64,000 nt of DNA from Leuconostoc fallax KCTC 3537 (GCF_000165675.1 NZ_AEIZ01000020.1:31665-95664), one strand, 5' to 3'; counted from the stretch's first letter, positions 1-11,353 are shown. Notes: generated by a model not told the origin, from the sequence alone. Program-made: numbers and translations.

Positions 1-646
1 TGACCTGATCTGCAATTTGAGCCACATGATCCATTTGATGTGAAATTAAAATCACTGTTTTATTCAACGTCTTTAATTCAATAACCAAATTTAATAATTC
101 TTGTTGACCCCTAGGGTCTAGCCCGGCTGCAGGTTCGTCCAAAACAACGATATCAGGATTACTAGCCAACGCACCAGCAATGGCAATACGCCGCATTTGC
201 CCACCCGATAGTTCAAACGGAGATTTCTCCCATAGCGTCTCAGATACATTTAGACGCTTTAGGGCAATTTCTGCGGCGTTTTTGGCATCAGATCGACTGT
301 ATCCAAAATTAATTGGCCCATACATCACATCTTCCAGAACAGTATTTGCAAACAGTTGATTTTCTGGAAATTGAAATACCATGCCAACCTTTTCACGAAT
401 GCGCATCAATTCTTTTTCTTTAGTGTTTGCGGTGATGTGGTGATCTGCAACGGTTACCTGCCCTTCAGTGGGCAACAATAAACCATTAATATGCTGAATC
501 AGTGTCGATTTCCCTGATCCAGTCTGACCAACTACAGCCGTCACTTGCCCTGTTGGAAAGTTCGCCGTGATGTCAAATAGGATCGGCTGTTCAAGTGACG
601 TCCCTGCACCATAACTAAAATTTACTTGTTGGAAGTTGATAGCCAA
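1..646 (-). CDS. ecfA2: ECF transporter ATPase EcfA2 (partial, cut by window edge)
   Basis: Energy-coupling ATPase of ECF-type vitamin/metal importers; with EcfA1 and EcfT it powers exchangeable S components such as FolT (present at 52215-52786). My reverse-strand translation shows Walker A GQTGSGKST, Q-loop QFPENQ, signature LSGGQMRR, Walker B VVLDEPAAGLDP and H-loop ISHQMD, all intact. About 215 residues are visible and the C-terminus lies before position 1. I chose the TTG at 644-646 (MAINFQQV), which overlaps the end of ecfA1 by 25 nt, the usual coupled arrangement; a nearby alternative start cannot be excluded. ecfT is expected next, outside the window. Confidence 0.93.
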   Translation of the reverse strand, partial: MAINFQQVNFSYGAGTSLEQPILFDITANFPTGQVTAVVGQTGSGKSTLIQHINGLLLPTEGQVTVADHHITANTKEKELMRIREKVGMVFQFPENQLFANTVLEDVMYGPINFGYSRSDAKNAAEIALKRLNVSETLWEKSPFELSGGQMRRIAIAGALASNPDIVVLDEPAAGLDPRGQQELLNLVIELKTLNKTVILISHQMDHVAQIADQV

Positions 647-1443
647 GAAATTAATTCACTTTCATTTAAGTATTTTTGGGGTTTTTGATTCAAATGCGCA
701 ACTACTTCACCAGAAAAAGGTAAGCCCAACCCGTTGTGATGCAAAACGTCTGCTTCTGAAAAGACTTGCGCGGGTGTACCATCTAAAATCAATTGTCCAT
801 CATTAATCACAACTACGCGATCAGCTAGTGCTGCCTCATCCATGTCATGCGTAATCGTCACCAAAGTTAATGCATCACCAAACTGCTCTTTTAACTGTGT
901 CAGTGTTGCCATTACTGCCTGCCGTCCTTCAGGATCAAGCATTGCCGTCGCCTCATCTAAAATAATGATTTTAGGTTGTAAAGCGAGCACACTAGCTAGT
1001 GCTACGCGTTGCTTTTGACCACCAGATAACGTATGTGGTTCTCGATCCTGATATTCAGACATCCCGACAATTTCGAGCGTTTTAGCAATCATTTTTGGCA
1101 TGAGTTTTGTATCAATTTCATTATTCTCTAAACCAAATGCCACATCATCAGCGACGGTAGCACCAACAAATTGGTTATCTGGATTTTGGAAAACCATACC
1201 AATTTGGCTACGAACGTCATTAACCGTTGATTCAGATAAAACTTGATTGAATACGGTAATTCCACCTTGTGTTGGCGTTAACAACCCCATAATTAATTTT
1301 GCTAAAGTCGACTTGCCAGAGCCATTATGGCCGACCAAAGCCACCCACTGTCCAGGATCAATCGTTAAATTAAAATCCTGAAATAACGTCGTCTGATTTT
1401 GGTACTGATATGTTAAATTGTTAATCTTAATCGCATTTTCCAT
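622..1443 (-). CDS. ecfA1: ECF transporter ATPase EcfA1
   Basis: 273-aa ATP-binding subunit of the energy-coupling factor complex at the inner face of the membrane, hydrolysing ATP to drive vitamin uptake. Visible motifs: Walker A GHNGSGKST (about residues 38-46), Q-loop QNPDNQ, signature LSGGQKQR, Walker B IIILDEATAMLDP, H-loop ITHDMDE. Full family length. It directly precedes ecfA2 with a 25-nt overlap. In many Firmicutes ecfA1 follows rplQ directly; here two plus-strand genes (ndh and a polyprenyl synthase) separate them, so the ecf genes must have their own promoter in 1444-1610. Confidence 0.95.
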   Translation of the reverse strand: MENAIKINNLTYQYQNQTTLFQDFNLTIDPGQWVALVGHNGSGKSTLAKLIMGLLTPTQGGITVFNQVLSESTVNDVRSQIGMVFQNPDNQFVGATVADDVAFGLENNEIDTKLMPKMIAKTLEIVGMSEYQDREPHTLSGGQKQRVALASVLALQPKIIILDEATAMLDPEGRQAVMATLTQLKEQFGDALTLVTITHDMDEAALADRVVVINDGQLILDGTPAQVFSEADVLHHNGLGLPFSGEVVAHLNQKPQKYLNESELISWLSTSNK

Positions 1444-1610
1444 TAGCTATTATTTTATCATAATATTATCGTATAGGCCGTAATAAAATGTAAAGCTACT
1501 TTCACAAACTTTTCAAGCGATAATTCTTTTAAAATAGCTTTTATAGCGCTATAATTGTATTGGCTTTACTATTATCATATTACATTTTTCACAAAGGAAG
1601 AGTTTTTATC

Positions 1611-3287
1611 ATGCCAAAAAGAACATTGTTGTCGTCGGTGCGGGGTTTGGTGGTGTTTTTGCAGCCAAACTCCTATCTCATAAGTTAAAGTCACAAAAAG
1701 ATTATGACATTATCCTTATCGACAAACATTCTTACTTTACTTATATGACAGAATTACATGAAGTGGCCTCACAACGTGTGGCACCACAACATGTCCAAGA
1801 AGATCTAGAACATCTCTTTTACCAACATAAAAACGTTAAGCTTTTAACTGCCGAAGTTAATGGTGTTGATAAATCTAAACGAATCGTCAGTACAACCCAA
1901 GGTGATGTCCCCTACGAAAAGTTAATCTTAGCTGTCGGTGGCCAATCCAATGACTTTGGTACCCCTGGCGTTAAAGAACACGGATTTGAACTATGGTCAA
2001 TGGAAGAATCTCTAACCATTCGTAATCATATTGAAAACACCGTTGGTCAAGGGGCTGCGGAATTAGATCCAGTTAAGCGTGAACAGATGCTAACAATAGC
2101 TGTTGTTGGTTCTGGGTTCACAGGAACTGAATTAATGGGTGAGTTCATTGAGCAACGTAAGGTCCTCGCTAAGACTTACAAGCTTGATGAGAATGAAATT
2201 AAACTTGTCATGTTAGAAGCCTCACCACAGATTTTAAATATGCTAAAAGATCGTAAATTAGCTGACAAAGCATACCGTTATATGACTGAACACGGTGTTG
2301 ATATTCGCACCGATTCACGTGTTACATCAGTTGATGAAACCGGTATTACGTTTGCAGATGGTTCACGCTTAGCCACGCGTTCATTAATTTGGACAGCTGG
2401 TGTTAAAGCTAAATCATTCATCTCTGATTGGGGATTCAAATATGGCCGTGGTGGTCGTATTGAAGCAGATGATTATATGCGCGCTACTTCAGATGACGAC
2501 AGTGCAGAGGAACATATTTATGTTGCCGGTGATACTTTGTCTTATGTCGATAAGACAACTGGTCCGGTGCCACAAACTGTTGAAGGTGCAGAGAATGCCG
2601 CGAAAACAGCAGTCATTAATATATTAGCTGACTTAGGATTAGGTTCACGTAAGACATTCACCGATGTTGTGAAATATCACGGATTTGCTGTATCGATCGG
2701 TTCACATTATACAGTTGCCAGTCTTTTAAAGAATATCAACATTTCTGGCTTTATGGCCGGTATGGCTAAACACGCCATTAACTTGTATTTCTATTCTCAA
2801 ATTCGTTCTGCGTATTCTATTTTCAACTATACTTTGGATGAATTCTTCCGTACTGAAAATGGCCGTAATCCATTTAGAGGTACAATTTCTCGCTTAGGTA
2901 ACGTTTTGTGGGCAACCCCGCTACGTCTATTACTCGGTGTTTTCTGGATCCTAGCAGCACTTGGCAATCTAAATACCGGTATGAACGACCTCTTCTGGCA
3001 ACAAGGTATTGCCAGTTTCTTAGAACTTATCGTTGGTTCTGGTTTGATTTTTAGGCCTATTCACTTGGCCCCTTGGTTTAGTTTCAATCATTTTGGCAAT
3101 TAGTGCTTGGGCAATGAATGGTTTTGATGTCATCCATTGGTTCTTAATCTTAGGTAGCCTTGCCATCATGAATGGATCCGGCCGTGGTATTGGTTTAGAT
3201 TTCTTTGTTGTACCTTTACTCCAAAAATGGTTTGGTCAATTATGGTATGGTAAAGCAAAATCATACTACGATGAAATTCATAAATAA
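1611..3287 (+). CDS. ndh: Type II NADH dehydrogenase, NAD(P)/FAD-dependent oxidoreductase (two frameshifts as given)
   Basis: Non-proton-pumping NADH:quinone oxidoreductase, peripheral or anchored at the cytoplasmic membrane. The N-terminal FAD dinucleotide fold (NIVVVGAGFGGVFAAKL) begins at ATG 1611 after a GGAAG RBS but is out of frame with the rest because 1616-1620 has five A where six are needed. The second Rossmann fold (VVGSGFTGTELMGE) and the AGDT FAD motif are in the main part. A second break lies in the C run 3069-3072 (one C too many): dropping it joins IHLA to LGLVSIILAISAW, a membrane helix. The repaired product is about 558 aa, longer than plain NDH-2, with a C-terminal multi-helix membrane extension. 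Pairs with the quinone side-chain synthase that follows. Confidence 0.85.
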
Positions 3288-3352
3288 GTTATAATGATAG
3301 AGTGTGGCAGTGATGCTACATTCCGTACATAAAGAGTTGAAAAGAGAAAACT

Positions 3353-4355
3353 ATGGCGACGTCACCTACATTGCCAATAATTTGGGATGAATTTCCAGAA
3401 TTAAAAAACCACTAGAATTAGTGCTTCAGCAAGTTTCTAGTAGTTGGACAATTGGCTTCAAAGATATTGACACTGCGATCAAATCACAATTAAACGCTGG
3501 TAAACTTGTTAGACCTGCATTAACATTACTATTTTCTGAGTTAACTGATGAAGCTTACAATGAAAATGCTATTACATTGGGTGCTAGTGTCGAATTACTT
3601 CACTTAGCGACACTTATTCATGATGATATTATTGATGAATCTAAGTTAAGGCGCGGTCAGACAAGCATACAAACACGTTTTGGTAAGGATACCGCCGTTT
3701 ATTCGGGTGATTATTTACTGACTGGTATGTTTACTTTGCTTAACAAGGTTAATAATATTGAAGTTAATCAGTACGCAAATGAGTCCTTAAAAGAAATACT
3801 ATTTGGTGAATTATCACAAAAACAAAATCGTTATCGACTAGATATGACTTTTGACGAGTATCTTCTTCAAATTAAAGGTAAAACAGCTGCGCTGTTTAGA
3901 ATGAGTACGTTATTTGGTATAATGAGTCGTCCAAATGACGAAATCAACAACTTTCGCGATTTAATGCAAAAAATTGGCGAAACTATGGGTATGACATTTC
4001 AATTATTAGATGATTATTTAGATTTTTCTGAATTAGGTGATAACCTCGCATTAGGTAAACCAACTGGTCAAGATATACAAAATGGTATCTACACCGCTCC
4101 CATATTGTTTGCCTTGCAAGATGAGACAAAACGTAATGACTTAAAAAACTTCTTGCACTACGTGATGCCATCACGCCAACGCAATTAAATCAATTACATG
4201 AACTTGTTGTTAACGCGCATGCTATTGAACAATTAAATGATTTATTGATGCACAATAACGAGCAATTAAATGCTTTAATTGAATCATTGCCTGATACCAA
4301 AATCAAACAACAATTACAGTTATTAAATACCAGATTACTTCATCGACATCAATAA
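3353..4355 (+). CDS. Polyprenyl diphosphate synthase (two frameshifts as given)
   Basis: Trans-prenyltransferase extending allylic diphosphates with IPP, probably making the menaquinone side chain. Both aspartate-rich motifs are present: HDDIIDES and LLDDYLDF. ATG 3353 (MATSPTLPIIWDEFPELKK) is separated from the body by a missing A in 3403-3408 (six A, seven needed). A second missing A at 4143-4148 detaches the C-terminal part (LLALRDAITPTQLNQ... to LLHRHQ, stop 4353-4355). Repaired length is about 334 aa, normal for heptaprenyl/octaprenyl synthases. Lies 65 nt after ndh in the same direction, suggesting a respiratory-chain unit. The chain length made cannot be told from the sequence. Confidence 0.85.
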
Positions 4356-4386
4356 AAAACGTATTGCTTATTAGCAATACGTTTTT
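4355..4386. terminator. Bidirectional Rho-independent terminator
   Basis: Inverted repeat AAAAACGTATTGC / GCAATACGTTTTT with a 6-nt loop sits between the convergent polyprenyl synthase (+) and rplQ (-), so it can terminate both. Confidence 0.9.
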
Positions 4387-4399
4387 ATTTTAATAATGA

Positions 4400-4783
4400 T
4401 TAGTCAACGAGTTCCAAGATGACCAATTGAGCGGCATCGCCACGACGTTGGACAGTCTTGAGAATTCGTGTATACCCACCATTACGCTCTGCGAAACGGG
4501 GTGCAACATCATCAAACAACTTTTGTAAAGCTGTTTGTACCTTTACATTATCATCATTTTCGATAACATCAGCAACTTCATTGCGAACGAATGCAGCAGC
4601 CTTACGACGTGCTGACAAATCACCGCGCTTACCTAATGTAATCATTTGATCAGTAGTCTTACGAACTTCTTTTGCGCGAGCTTCAGTTGTTGTAATACGA
4701 CCATTAATTAGTAAATCAGTAGTCAAATCACGCAACATCGCTTTACGTTGTGAGCTTGTACGACCCAACTTACGATATGTCAT
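4400..4783 (-). CDS. rplQ: 50S ribosomal protein L17
   Basis: 127-aa large-subunit protein ([20 protein letters not shown] start typical of bL17) near the exit-tunnel face. Last gene of the alpha operon on the minus strand, 40 nt after rpoA, with a good AGGAGG-type RBS and followed by the terminator at 4355-4386. Normal family length and undamaged frame. Confidence 0.98.
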   Translation of the reverse strand: MTYRKLGRTSSQRKAMLRDLTTDLLINGRITTTEARAKEVRKTTDQMITLGKRGDLSARRKAAAFVRNEVADVIENDDNVKVQTALQKLFDDVAPRFAERNGGYTRILKTVQRRGDAAQLVILELVD

Positions 4784-4823
4784 TGGTGAATCCTCCTTTG
4801 TATTAGTAGTTTAAAGTCATGCG

Positions 4824-5768
4824 TTAATCTTCCTTGCGAAATCCAAGACCCATTTCAATGAGCTTTTCTTGGATTTCATCAAGTGATTTCCGACCGAGAT
4901 TACGTACTTTCATCATGTCGGCTTCAGAACGATCAGTCAACTCCGATATGGTGTTAATGCCGGCCCGTTTAAGACAATTATAAGAACGAACTGATAAATC
5001 TAAATCTTCAATTGGTGCAGAATCCTGTACAGAAGAAACTGTTTGTTCAACATCTACCATTACTTCAGTCTCTGCAGCAACACTAGAAATATCAGTGAAC
5101 AAATTCAAATGTTCAGATAAAATCTTCGCACCTAAACTCAAAGCATCACTTGGCTTGATAGAACCATTTGTCCAAATATCAAAAGTGAGCTTGTCATAAT
5201 CATCACGTTGACCAACACGAGTATTCTCAACTTGATAATTAACACGTTCAATTGGTGTATAAATTGAATCAACCGCCAAAACGCCGATTGGCATTTCATC
5301 ACGCAATTGCTTGTTTTCATCAGCTGATGAATAACCACGACCCTTTACTGCCGTGACTGTCATATGCAATGACTTACCTGCTGCTACAGTAGCTAAGTGC
5401 AATTCTGGATTCAAAACTTCAATATCAGCACTGCCCTGTAAATCAGCGGCAGTAACTTCTGCTGGACCTTGAACATCAATTTCAAGGCTTTTTTCTTCAT
5501 CAGAATCAATAGCTAGCACAACTTTTTTCAAATTTAAAATTAGTTGAGTAACATCCTCAACAACGCCATCCACAGTCGAAAACTCGTGGACAACGCCATC
5601 AATCTGGACCGTATTAACGGCTGCGCCTGGAAGCGATGACAACAAGATGCGACGCAAGGAATTACCAAGAGTCGTACCATAGCCACGCTCAAGAGGCTCT
5701 ACAACAAACTTGCCGTAGCGGGCATCCTCTTCGATGTTATGAATGTTTGGCTTTTCAAATTCAATCAT
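4824..5768 (-). CDS. rpoA: RNA polymerase alpha subunit
   Basis: 314 aa. The N-terminal dimerisation domain ([20 protein letters not shown]) nucleates RNAP assembly; the C-terminal domain (residues about 245-310, with [13 protein letters not shown] and the helix-hairpin-helix [11 protein letters not shown]) contacts UP elements and activators. Lies between rpsK and rplQ as in most Firmicutes. Complete. Confidence 0.98.
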   Translation of the reverse strand: MIEFEKPNIHNIEEDARYGKFVVEPLERGYGTTLGNSLRRILLSSLPGAAVNTVQIDGVVHEFSTVDGVVEDVTQLILNLKKVVLAIDSDEEKSLEIDVQGPAEVTAADLQGSADIEVLNPELHLATVAAGKSLHMTVTAVKGRGYSSADENKQLRDEMPIGVLAVDSIYTPIERVNYQVENTRVGQRDDYDKLTFDIWTNGSIKPSDALSLGAKILSEHLNLFTDISSVAAETEVMVDVEQTVSSVQDSAPIEDLDLSVRSYNCLKRAGINTISELTDRSEADMMKVRNLGRKSLDEIQEKLIEMGLGFRKED

Positions 5769-5816
5769 CTGTTAATTATTTACCCCTTCTTTCACAGCAA
5801 GAGCAATGAAATTCGA

Positions 5817-6203
5817 TTAAACACGACGACGCTTTGGTGGACGTGAACCGTTGTGTGGTACTGGGGTAACATCTTTAATTGATGTCACTTCCAAGCCTGC
5901 AGCTGCCAAAGCGCGAATAGCTGATTCACGACCTGAACCAGGTCCTTTAACAGTTACCGCAACAGTGCGCATGTTTTGTTCCATGGCACTTTTAGCTGCT
6001 GCTTCAGCAGCTAATTGAGCTGCGAACGGTGTTGACTTACGACTTCCTTTGAAGCCAAGTGCACCGGCTGATGACCAAGAAACTGCGTTACCTTGAACAT
6101 CTGTAATCATGATGATGGTGTTATTAAACGTTGAATGGATGTGAGCCACACCAGTTTCAATATTCTTTTTCACACGGCGCTTACGCGTTGTACGACCTGC
6201 CAT
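5817..6203 (-). CDS. rpsK: 30S ribosomal protein S11
   Basis: 128 aa, uS11 of the platform. Ends in the hallmark basic tail ([13 protein letters not shown]). AAGGAGG RBS upstream of ATG 6203. A longer than usual gap (171 nt) separates it from rpsM; see the note on that gap. Confidence 0.98.
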   Translation of the reverse strand: MAGRTTRKRRVKKNIETGVAHIHSTFNNTIIMITDVQGNAVSWSSAGALGFKGSRKSTPFAAQLAAEAAAKSAMEQNMRTVAVTVKGPGSGRESAIRALAAAGLEVTSIKDVTPVPHNGSRPPKRRRV

Positions 6204-6374
6204 CTATCTGCCTCCTTTTCAATACTTTATCTATAATTTCTCGGATTATACTTTATATAATCAACAATACGTAACTAATGGTTACGATAATCATTTGCAG
6301 TATCGGTGAGGATGACTGCAGAAAAAGGTCATTATATTTATGTAAGAATAGTTTCCTATCCTATTAAAAAATAA
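6204..6374 (-). promoter_or_regulatory. rpsM-rpsK gap with hairpin and possible internal promoter
   Basis: 171-nt gap inside an otherwise tight operon. On the minus strand it holds the palindrome CGTAACcattaGTTACG and a TATAAT at 6245-6250 about 40 nt before rpsK, with only a poor -35. This could be an internal promoter or a regulatory leader for rpsK-rpoA-rplQ; the function is inferred. Confidence 0.35.
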
Positions 6375-6746
6375 TTACTTCTTCTTACCAGCAATTGCTT
6401 TAGCTGGGCCTTTACGTGTACGGGCATTATTTTTCGTGTTTTGTCCACGAACTGGTAAGCCCTTACGATGACGAATGCCACGGTAAGCAGCGATTTCTTG
6501 CAATCCCTTGATATCAAGTGATATCTTACGACGCAAATCACCTTCCAATTGTAAGTTCAATTGGTCCACAGCTGCACGGATAGCATCTTCTTGATCAGAA
6601 GTTAAATCACGTACACGAACATCTTCAGAAACTTTTGCTTCTGTTAAGACCTTCTGTGCTGTAGTATTACCGATTCCGTAAATGTAAGTTAAGCCAATGA
6701 CAATACGCTTGTCACGTGGCAAATCTATACCTGCAATACGAGCCAT
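6375..6746 (-). CDS. rpsM: 30S ribosomal protein S13
   Basis: 123 aa, uS13 of the head, contacting P-site tRNA through its basic C-terminal tail. Starts [14 protein letters not shown] and carries the helix-two-turn-helix [13 protein letters not shown]. Good GGAGG RBS. Follows rpmJ in the spc operon tail. Confidence 0.98.
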   Translation of the reverse strand: MARIAGIDLPRDKRIVIGLTYIYGIGNTTAQKVLTEAKVSEDVRVRDLTSDQEDAIRAAVDQLNLQLEGDLRRKISLDIKGLQEIAAYRGIRHRKGLPVRGQNTKNNARTRKGPAKAIAGKKK

Positions 6747-6802
6747 AACAATTTACCTCCTTATAGTATGTAATTAAGGCTAAACCTTAATTGATTTTAT
6801 TT

Positions 6803-6922
6803 TTACTTGCCTGCACGTTGCTTATGCTTAGGGTTAGCTGAGCAAATAATCATTGTGCGACCATTACGCTTGATAACACGACAAGCATCACACATCTTTT
6901 TAACTGATGGACGTACTTTCAT
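6803..6922 (-). CDS. rpmJ: 50S ribosomal protein L36, zinc-binding form
   Basis: 39-aa protein starting [19 protein letters not shown]. The zinc ribbon ligands C11, C14, C27 and H33 are all present, so this is the C+ form. Start ATG 6920-6922 follows AGGAGG; stop 6803-6805. Lies between infA and rpsM as usual. Confidence 0.95.
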   Translation of the reverse strand: MKVRPSVKKMCDACRVIKRNGRTMIICSANPKHKQRAGK

Positions 6923-6963
6923 AATCTATTCCTCCTATTCGGTTAACTGATTATTTCAATCGC

Positions 6964-7179
6964 CTATTTGAAACGATACGTAATACGACCCTTCGTTAAG
7001 TCGTAAGGTGACATTTCAACAGTAACACGATCTCCTGGCAATATTCGGATAAAATTCTTACGAATCTTACCAGATACATGCGCCAAAATAACCGCACCAT
7101 TTTCAAGTTGTACTTGGAACATTGCATTAGGTAATGTTTCTTTTACTTTACCTTCAATTTCGATGACATCATTGGCCAC
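6964..7179 (-). CDS. infA: Translation initiation factor IF-1
   Basis: 71-aa single OB-fold protein ([20 protein letters not shown]) that blocks the ribosomal A site during initiation. Ends ...KGRITYRFK as in other Firmicutes. Upstream AGGAGG RBS. Sits between adk and rpmJ. Confidence 0.98.
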   Translation of the reverse strand: MANDVIEIEGKVKETLPNAMFQVQLENGAVILAHVSGKIRKNFIRILPGDRVTVEMSPYDLTKGRITYRFK

Positions 7180-7285
7180 GCACTTAACCTCCTGTGCTTC
7201 ATGTTATATCAAATGACAGTGTCCAACTAGCATATTCTACCAGAAAAAACAATGATATTCAATATTTTTAGTGTTTAGAAATGAA

Positions 7286-7849
7286 TTAATCCAAACTATC
7301 TAAAACTTTTTTCACATCATGATACACGTCGTTAACTTCGCGACCACCATTAATTGCATGTAACACACCTGACTTTTGATAATAATCTACCAAAGGCAAG
7401 TTTGCTGCTTTATTAACAGCTAAGCGATTGTCAATTACTTCTGGTGTATCGTCTTCACGTCCACGTCCAAGTAATCTTTCACGCAAAATATCATCAGAAA
7501 CTTCGAAATAAATAGTTGCCGAAATTTTCTTGCCGTTTTCAGCTAAATATTGATCTAAGAAAATTGCTTGTGCTTCATTTCTAGGATAACCATCTAGCAT
7601 AAAGCCGGCTTCGACATCATCTTTTTCTAATCGATCAGCAACCATTGCATTAGTAATTTCATCTGGAACTAAATCACCTGCGTCCATAAAAGCTCTTGCT
7701 TTTTGGCCAAGATCAGTGTCATTTGCCAAGTTAGCACGGAAAATATCGCCCGTACTAATATGAACAAGTGGATAGTCCTTTACTATAAGATCTGCTTCAG
7801 TACCTTTACCGGCACCTGGCAAACCCAATAAAATCAAATTTTTAGCCAT
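7286..7849 (-). CDS. adk: Adenylate kinase (short LID form)
   Basis: 187 aa; catalyses ATP + AMP = 2 ADP in the cytosol. P-loop GLPGAGKGT near the N-terminus, NMP-binding DGYPRN, and a LID reduced to RGREDDTPE. This is shorter than the ~217-aa zinc-LID enzyme of Bacillus; it is the short isoform known in several lactic acid bacteria. Overlaps the secY end by 8 nt, implying translational coupling. Confidence 0.97.
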   Translation of the reverse strand: MAKNLILLGLPGAGKGTEADLIVKDYPLVHISTGDIFRANLANDTDLGQKARAFMDAGDLVPDEITNAMVADRLEKDDVEAGFMLDGYPRNEAQAIFLDQYLAENGKKISATIYFEVSDDILRERLLGRGREDDTPEVIDNRLAVNKAANLPLVDYYQKSGVLHAINGGREVNDVYHDVKKVLDSLD

Positions 7850-9176
7850 TAGTTGCCTCCCGAGCTGCTAATTGTTCCTTTTTAATAAATCCAATATAAT
7901 TACGCTTTTGCATTAATCCATCGATTTGACGAATCAAATCTAGTGCAACACCAATAGTAATCAGTAAGCTAGTACCACCTAATCCAATGCGTTCGTTTAG
8001 CCCCCAAATATCTCCAGCGATTAATGGCACTAATGCTACGAATCCCAAGAACAAAGAACCAACAAAACTCAAATTAAGTAGTAATTGCGAAACAAAGGCT
8101 TTTGTTTCTTTTCCGGGGCGAATACTTACAATATAAGCACCCTGCTTCTGTAAATTATCAGATAGCTTTTCAGGATTAACTTGAACAAAGGCATAAAAAT
8201 AAGTAAAGACGATAATTAGAACAGTATATAATATAGCACCTGGTACAGTTGTCATACTAAACAACTGTTGCATCACTTGATACCATCCTGCCGAACTGTA
8301 TTTATCCTGGAAAGCAAATAAGACGGTTTGTGGTGTTGAAATAAATGATGATGCAAAGATAACCGGTATCACACCAGATACATTGACCTTCAGTGGCAAA
8401 TAGGCTTCACTCCCATATGCTGCTGCTGATCGCGTATACTGCATCTGTAATCGGCGAGTGGCTTCATAGAACCATGTCACAATTGCAATGACTAAGACAA
8501 TCGCAATGAGTAACACAATCATAAACACCCAACCGTTTACTTTTTCATTTGCACTGGCTTCTAATATATTCTCCTTAAAGAGCTCATATAAGCCAGATGG
8601 TACTTGTGAAATAATACCTGCAAAAATGACCATGGAAACACCGTTTCCTAATCCTTTTTCAGTAATCATTTCGCCAAGCCAAACTGCAAACATTGTTCCA
8701 ATTGTCATTACTGATCCAATAATCACAAATGAACTCAAACTATTAGTTTGACTCACCAATCCGTATGCTGACAGTGAATTAAATCCAGCTGTTATACCTA
8801 CAGATTGGACAAAAGCAAGTACAAGGGTCAACCATCGTGTGGCGTTGTTCAACTTTCGTCTTCCAACTTCACCTTGCTTACTCCATTCCACAAAGCGAGG
8901 CACGATATCTAATTGCAAAAGTTGCACAACAATTTGTGCCGTCACGTATGGTGAAACACCCATTGCAAACAACGAGTAATTCATCAAGCCGCCACCAGAG
9001 AATATGTTTAATATATTCATTAACCCAGAATTGGCCATATTCGTCAAAGCAGCAGGATCAACACCAGGAACTGTAATATGTGTCCCTATTCTGTAGACAA
9101 ACAGAATCAAAAATGTCCATCCCAACTTCTTTCGAATATCTTTCTCACGTACTGCATTAAATAACGTGCTAAGCAT
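7842..9176 (-). CDS. secY: Preprotein translocase subunit SecY
   Basis: 444 aa, ten predicted membrane helices, the protein-conducting channel of the Sec system. N-terminal [20 protein letters not shown] and the cytosolic loop around residues 345-360 ([12 protein letters not shown], the SecA/ribosome contact) are visible. Start abuts rplO (stop/start sharing at 9176) and the end overlaps adk. Confidence 0.98.
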   Translation of the reverse strand: MLSTLFNAVREKDIRKKLGWTFLILFVYRIGTHITVPGVDPAALTNMANSGLMNILNIFSGGGLMNYSLFAMGVSPYVTAQIVVQLLQLDIVPRFVEWSKQGEVGRRKLNNATRWLTLVLAFVQSVGITAGFNSLSAYGLVSQTNSLSSFVIIGSVMTIGTMFAVWLGEMITEKGLGNGVSMVIFAGIISQVPSGLYELFKENILEASANEKVNGWVFMIVLLIAIVLVIAIVTWFYEATRRLQMQYTRSAAAYGSEAYLPLKVNVSGVIPVIFASSFISTPQTVLFAFQDKYSSAGWYQVMQQLFSMTTVPGAILYTVLIIVFTYFYAFVQVNPEKLSDNLQKQGAYIVSIRPGKETKAFVSQLLLNLSFVGSLFLGFVALVPLIAGDIWGLNERIGLGGTSLLITIGVALDLIRQIDGLMQKRNYIGFIKKEQLAAREATNG

Positions 9177-9610
9177 TAAATCACCTCAGTAGAACCACCG
9201 GCTTGTTCAATTGCAGCAACTGCGGCAGCTGAGAACTTATGTGCTTTAACTGTTAACTTCTTTTCAAGTTGACCAACAGCAAGAATTTTAACACCTGACT
9301 TTTGGTTTTTAACAATACCGTTTTCAATCAAAAGTGTTGGTGTTACTTCATCACCATCATTAAAGCTGTTTAACTTGTCCAAATTAACAACTGCGTATTC
9401 TTTACGTGAAATATTTGTAAATCCACGCTTTGGAATACGACGGTACAAAGGCATTTGACCACCTTCAAATCCCAAACGTGTCTTACCACGAGCCTTTTGA
9501 CCCTTTTGACCACGTCCGGCTGTTTTACCGTTACCAGATGATGTACCACGGCCAACACGGTTACGTACTTGACGTGAACCTTCAGCTGGTTGTAATTCAT
9601 TCAACTTCAT
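9176..9610 (-). CDS. rplO: 50S ribosomal protein L15
   Basis: 144 aa, uL15. The glycine/arginine-rich N-terminal extension ([19 protein letters not shown]) that threads into 23S rRNA is clear. Overlaps secY by 1 nt; GGAGGTACC RBS upstream. Confidence 0.98.
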   Translation of the reverse strand: MKLNELQPAEGSRQVRNRVGRGTSSGNGKTAGRGQKGQKARGKTRLGFEGGQMPLYRRIPKRGFTNISRKEYAVVNLDKLNSFNDGDEVTPTLLIENGIVKNQKSGVKILAVGQLEKKLTVKAHKFSAAAVAAIEQAGGSTEVI

Positions 9611-9651
9611 TTTCGGTACCTCCTATTTTAGTGAGTAACTTTTTAGTTAAA

Positions 9652-9834
9652 TTATTTAACTTCTTCAACGTTAACTAAGTGTGCAATATGGAAAATTGCA
9701 CCACGAGTAGCTTCGTTATTAGGCTTCACCACTGAACTATTAACGCGACCTAAGCCAAGTGACTTAACAATCGCACGTTGCTTAGGTAAGCGATGAGCCG
9801 CACTTCTGATCAAAGTGATTTTTAAATCAGCCAT
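9652..9834 (-). CDS. rpmD: 50S ribosomal protein L30
   Basis: 60 aa, uL30 ([20 protein letters not shown]). Between rpsE and rplO in the standard spc order, complete. Confidence 0.97.
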   Translation of the reverse strand: MADLKITLIRSAAHRLPKQRAIVKSLGLGRVNSSVVKPNNEATRGAIFHIAHLVNVEEVK

Positions 9835-9845
9835 ATTATCGCTCC

Positions 9846-10352
9846 TTATTCAGCTAAGTGTTCCAAAGAAACACCACGCAACTTTGCTACTTCTTCAGCA
9901 TCTTTCAAGCTAATCAAAGCATCGAAAGTTGCACGAACAACGTTAACAGGAGTTGCTGAACCCAATGACTTGGCAGTCACATCAGCAATACCTGCAAGTT
10001 CCATTACGGCACGTGCTGCACCACCGGCAGCAACACCAGAACCTTCTTCGGCGGGCTTAACCAAAATCTTACCGCCGCCCCATTCACCAAGTACTTCATG
10101 AGGAATAGTTGTCTGAACTGTTGGAACAGTAATCAACTTACGCTTAGCATCTTCAACAGCTTTACGGATTGCTTCAGGTACTTCTTGTGCTTTACCAGTA
10201 CCAAATCCAACGTGTCCATCCTTGTCACCAACAACTACCAAGGCAGCAAAACGCAAACGACGTCCACCCTTGACAACTTTTGTAACACGGTTAATAGCAA
10301 CAACGTTTTCTTCTAATTCACCAAGTGACTTAGGATTAACGAATTCAACCAT
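9846..10352 (-). CDS. rpsE: 30S ribosomal protein S5
   Basis: 168 aa, uS5, which with S4 and S12 governs decoding accuracy. N-terminal dsRBD-like region with [18 protein letters not shown] and the C-terminal ribosomal S5 fold ([20 protein letters not shown]). 11 nt upstream of rpmD. Confidence 0.98.
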   Translation of the reverse strand: MVEFVNPKSLGELEENVVAINRVTKVVKGGRRLRFAALVVVGDKDGHVGFGTGKAQEVPEAIRKAVEDAKRKLITVPTVQTTIPHEVLGEWGGGKILVKPAEEGSGVAAGGAARAVMELAGIADVTAKSLGSATPVNVVRATFDALISLKDAEEVAKLRGVSLEHLAE

Positions 10353-10370
10353 TATTTATTCCTCCTTTCT

Positions 10371-10727
10371 TTAGAACTTCAACCCGTTTTCACGAGCTGC
10401 TTCGGCCAAAGCCTGAACACGACCGTGATATAAATATCCACCACGATCAAAGATAACATCGCTGATACCCTTTTCTTGACCGCGTTGTGCAATCAAAGTA
10501 CCAACTTTTGTTGCTTGTTCTGTTTTTGAACCACTTGAAACTTCTGTGTCAAGTGTTGAGGCACTTGCTAGCGTTACACCCGCTACGTCATCAATTAATT
10601 GCGCGTAGATGTTTGTATTAGAACGGAAAACGTTCAAACGGGGGCGCTCAGCAGTACCAGAAACCTTTCCACGAACGCGCTTATGGCGCTTTGCGCGGAG
10701 CTTATTCTTATCTGGTTTTGAAATCAT
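10371..10727 (-). CDS. rplR: 50S ribosomal protein L18
   Basis: 118 aa, uL18, binds 5S rRNA. Starts [20 protein letters not shown] and contains the family block [20 protein letters not shown]. Weak RBS (AAGGAAAGC). 18 nt before rpsE; an 89-nt gap with no recognisable signal separates it from rplF. Confidence 0.98.
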   Translation of the reverse strand: MISKPDKNKLRAKRHKRVRGKVSGTAERPRLNVFRSNTNIYAQLIDDVAGVTLASASTLDTEVSSGSKTEQATKVGTLIAQRGQEKGISDVIFDRGGYLYHGRVQALAEAARENGLKF

Positions 10728-10816
10728 AGCTGTGCTTTCCTTTTCTTAAAGACTAATATATAGCCGATTATTATTTAATCAATAAATGAATGCGTTAGGC
10801 ACATAAGTAAAATAAA

Positions 10817-11353
10817 TTACTTACCTGTCTTACCTTCCTTACGACGAACAACTTCGTTTTCGTAACGAATTCCCTTACCCTTATAAGGTTCAGGTGCACG
10901 AACAGCGCGAATTTCTGCGGCAAGATCACCAACACGTTGCTTGCTGATACCTGAAACAATAACAGTTAATGAATCTGGCACTTCAACAGTCAAATCTTCA
11001 CGATTTTCGAATTCCACAGGATGTGAATAGCCAACGTTCAAAACAAGCTTGTCGCCTTGTTTTGAAGCACGATATCCAACACCAACTAGCTTCAAAGTCT
11101 TTTTGAATCCAGTTGAAACACCTTCAACCATGTTATGAACGTTTGCACGAGTTGTACCGTGCAAAGCTTTTGTACGGTTGTCATCGCTTGAACGAGTAAA
11201 GATAGCTTCTGTTTCTTCAACTTTTAAAGTAATTGCTGAAGAAATTTCGCGTGATAATTCGCCCTTAGGGCCTTTAACAGTAACAGTTGCACCATTTTGT
11301 GTAATTTCTACATTTTCAGGGATAGCAACTGCCTTATTTCCAATACGGCTCAT
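10817..11353 (-). CDS. rplF: 50S ribosomal protein L6
   Basis: 178 aa, uL6, two tandem alpha/beta domains near the sarcin-ricin loop. [17 protein letters not shown] start and [25 protein letters not shown] end are standard. AAAGGAGA RBS. Confidence 0.98.
   Translation of the reverse strand: MSRIGNKAVAIPENVEITQNGATVTVKGPKGELSREISSAITLKVEETEAIFTRSSDDNRTKALHGTTRANVHNMVEGVSTGFKKTLKLVGVGYRASKQGDKLVLNVGYSHPVEFENREDLTVEVPDSLTVIVSGISKQRVGDLAAEIRAVRAPEPYKGKGIRYENEVVRRKEGKTGK

Noticed and set aside
1611..3287. Programmed frameshifting or transcriptional slippage at A runs
   Set aside because: The same single-base deficit appears in over a dozen unrelated genes, including atpC and rpiA, with no stimulatory structures seen; assembly error explains all of them more simply.
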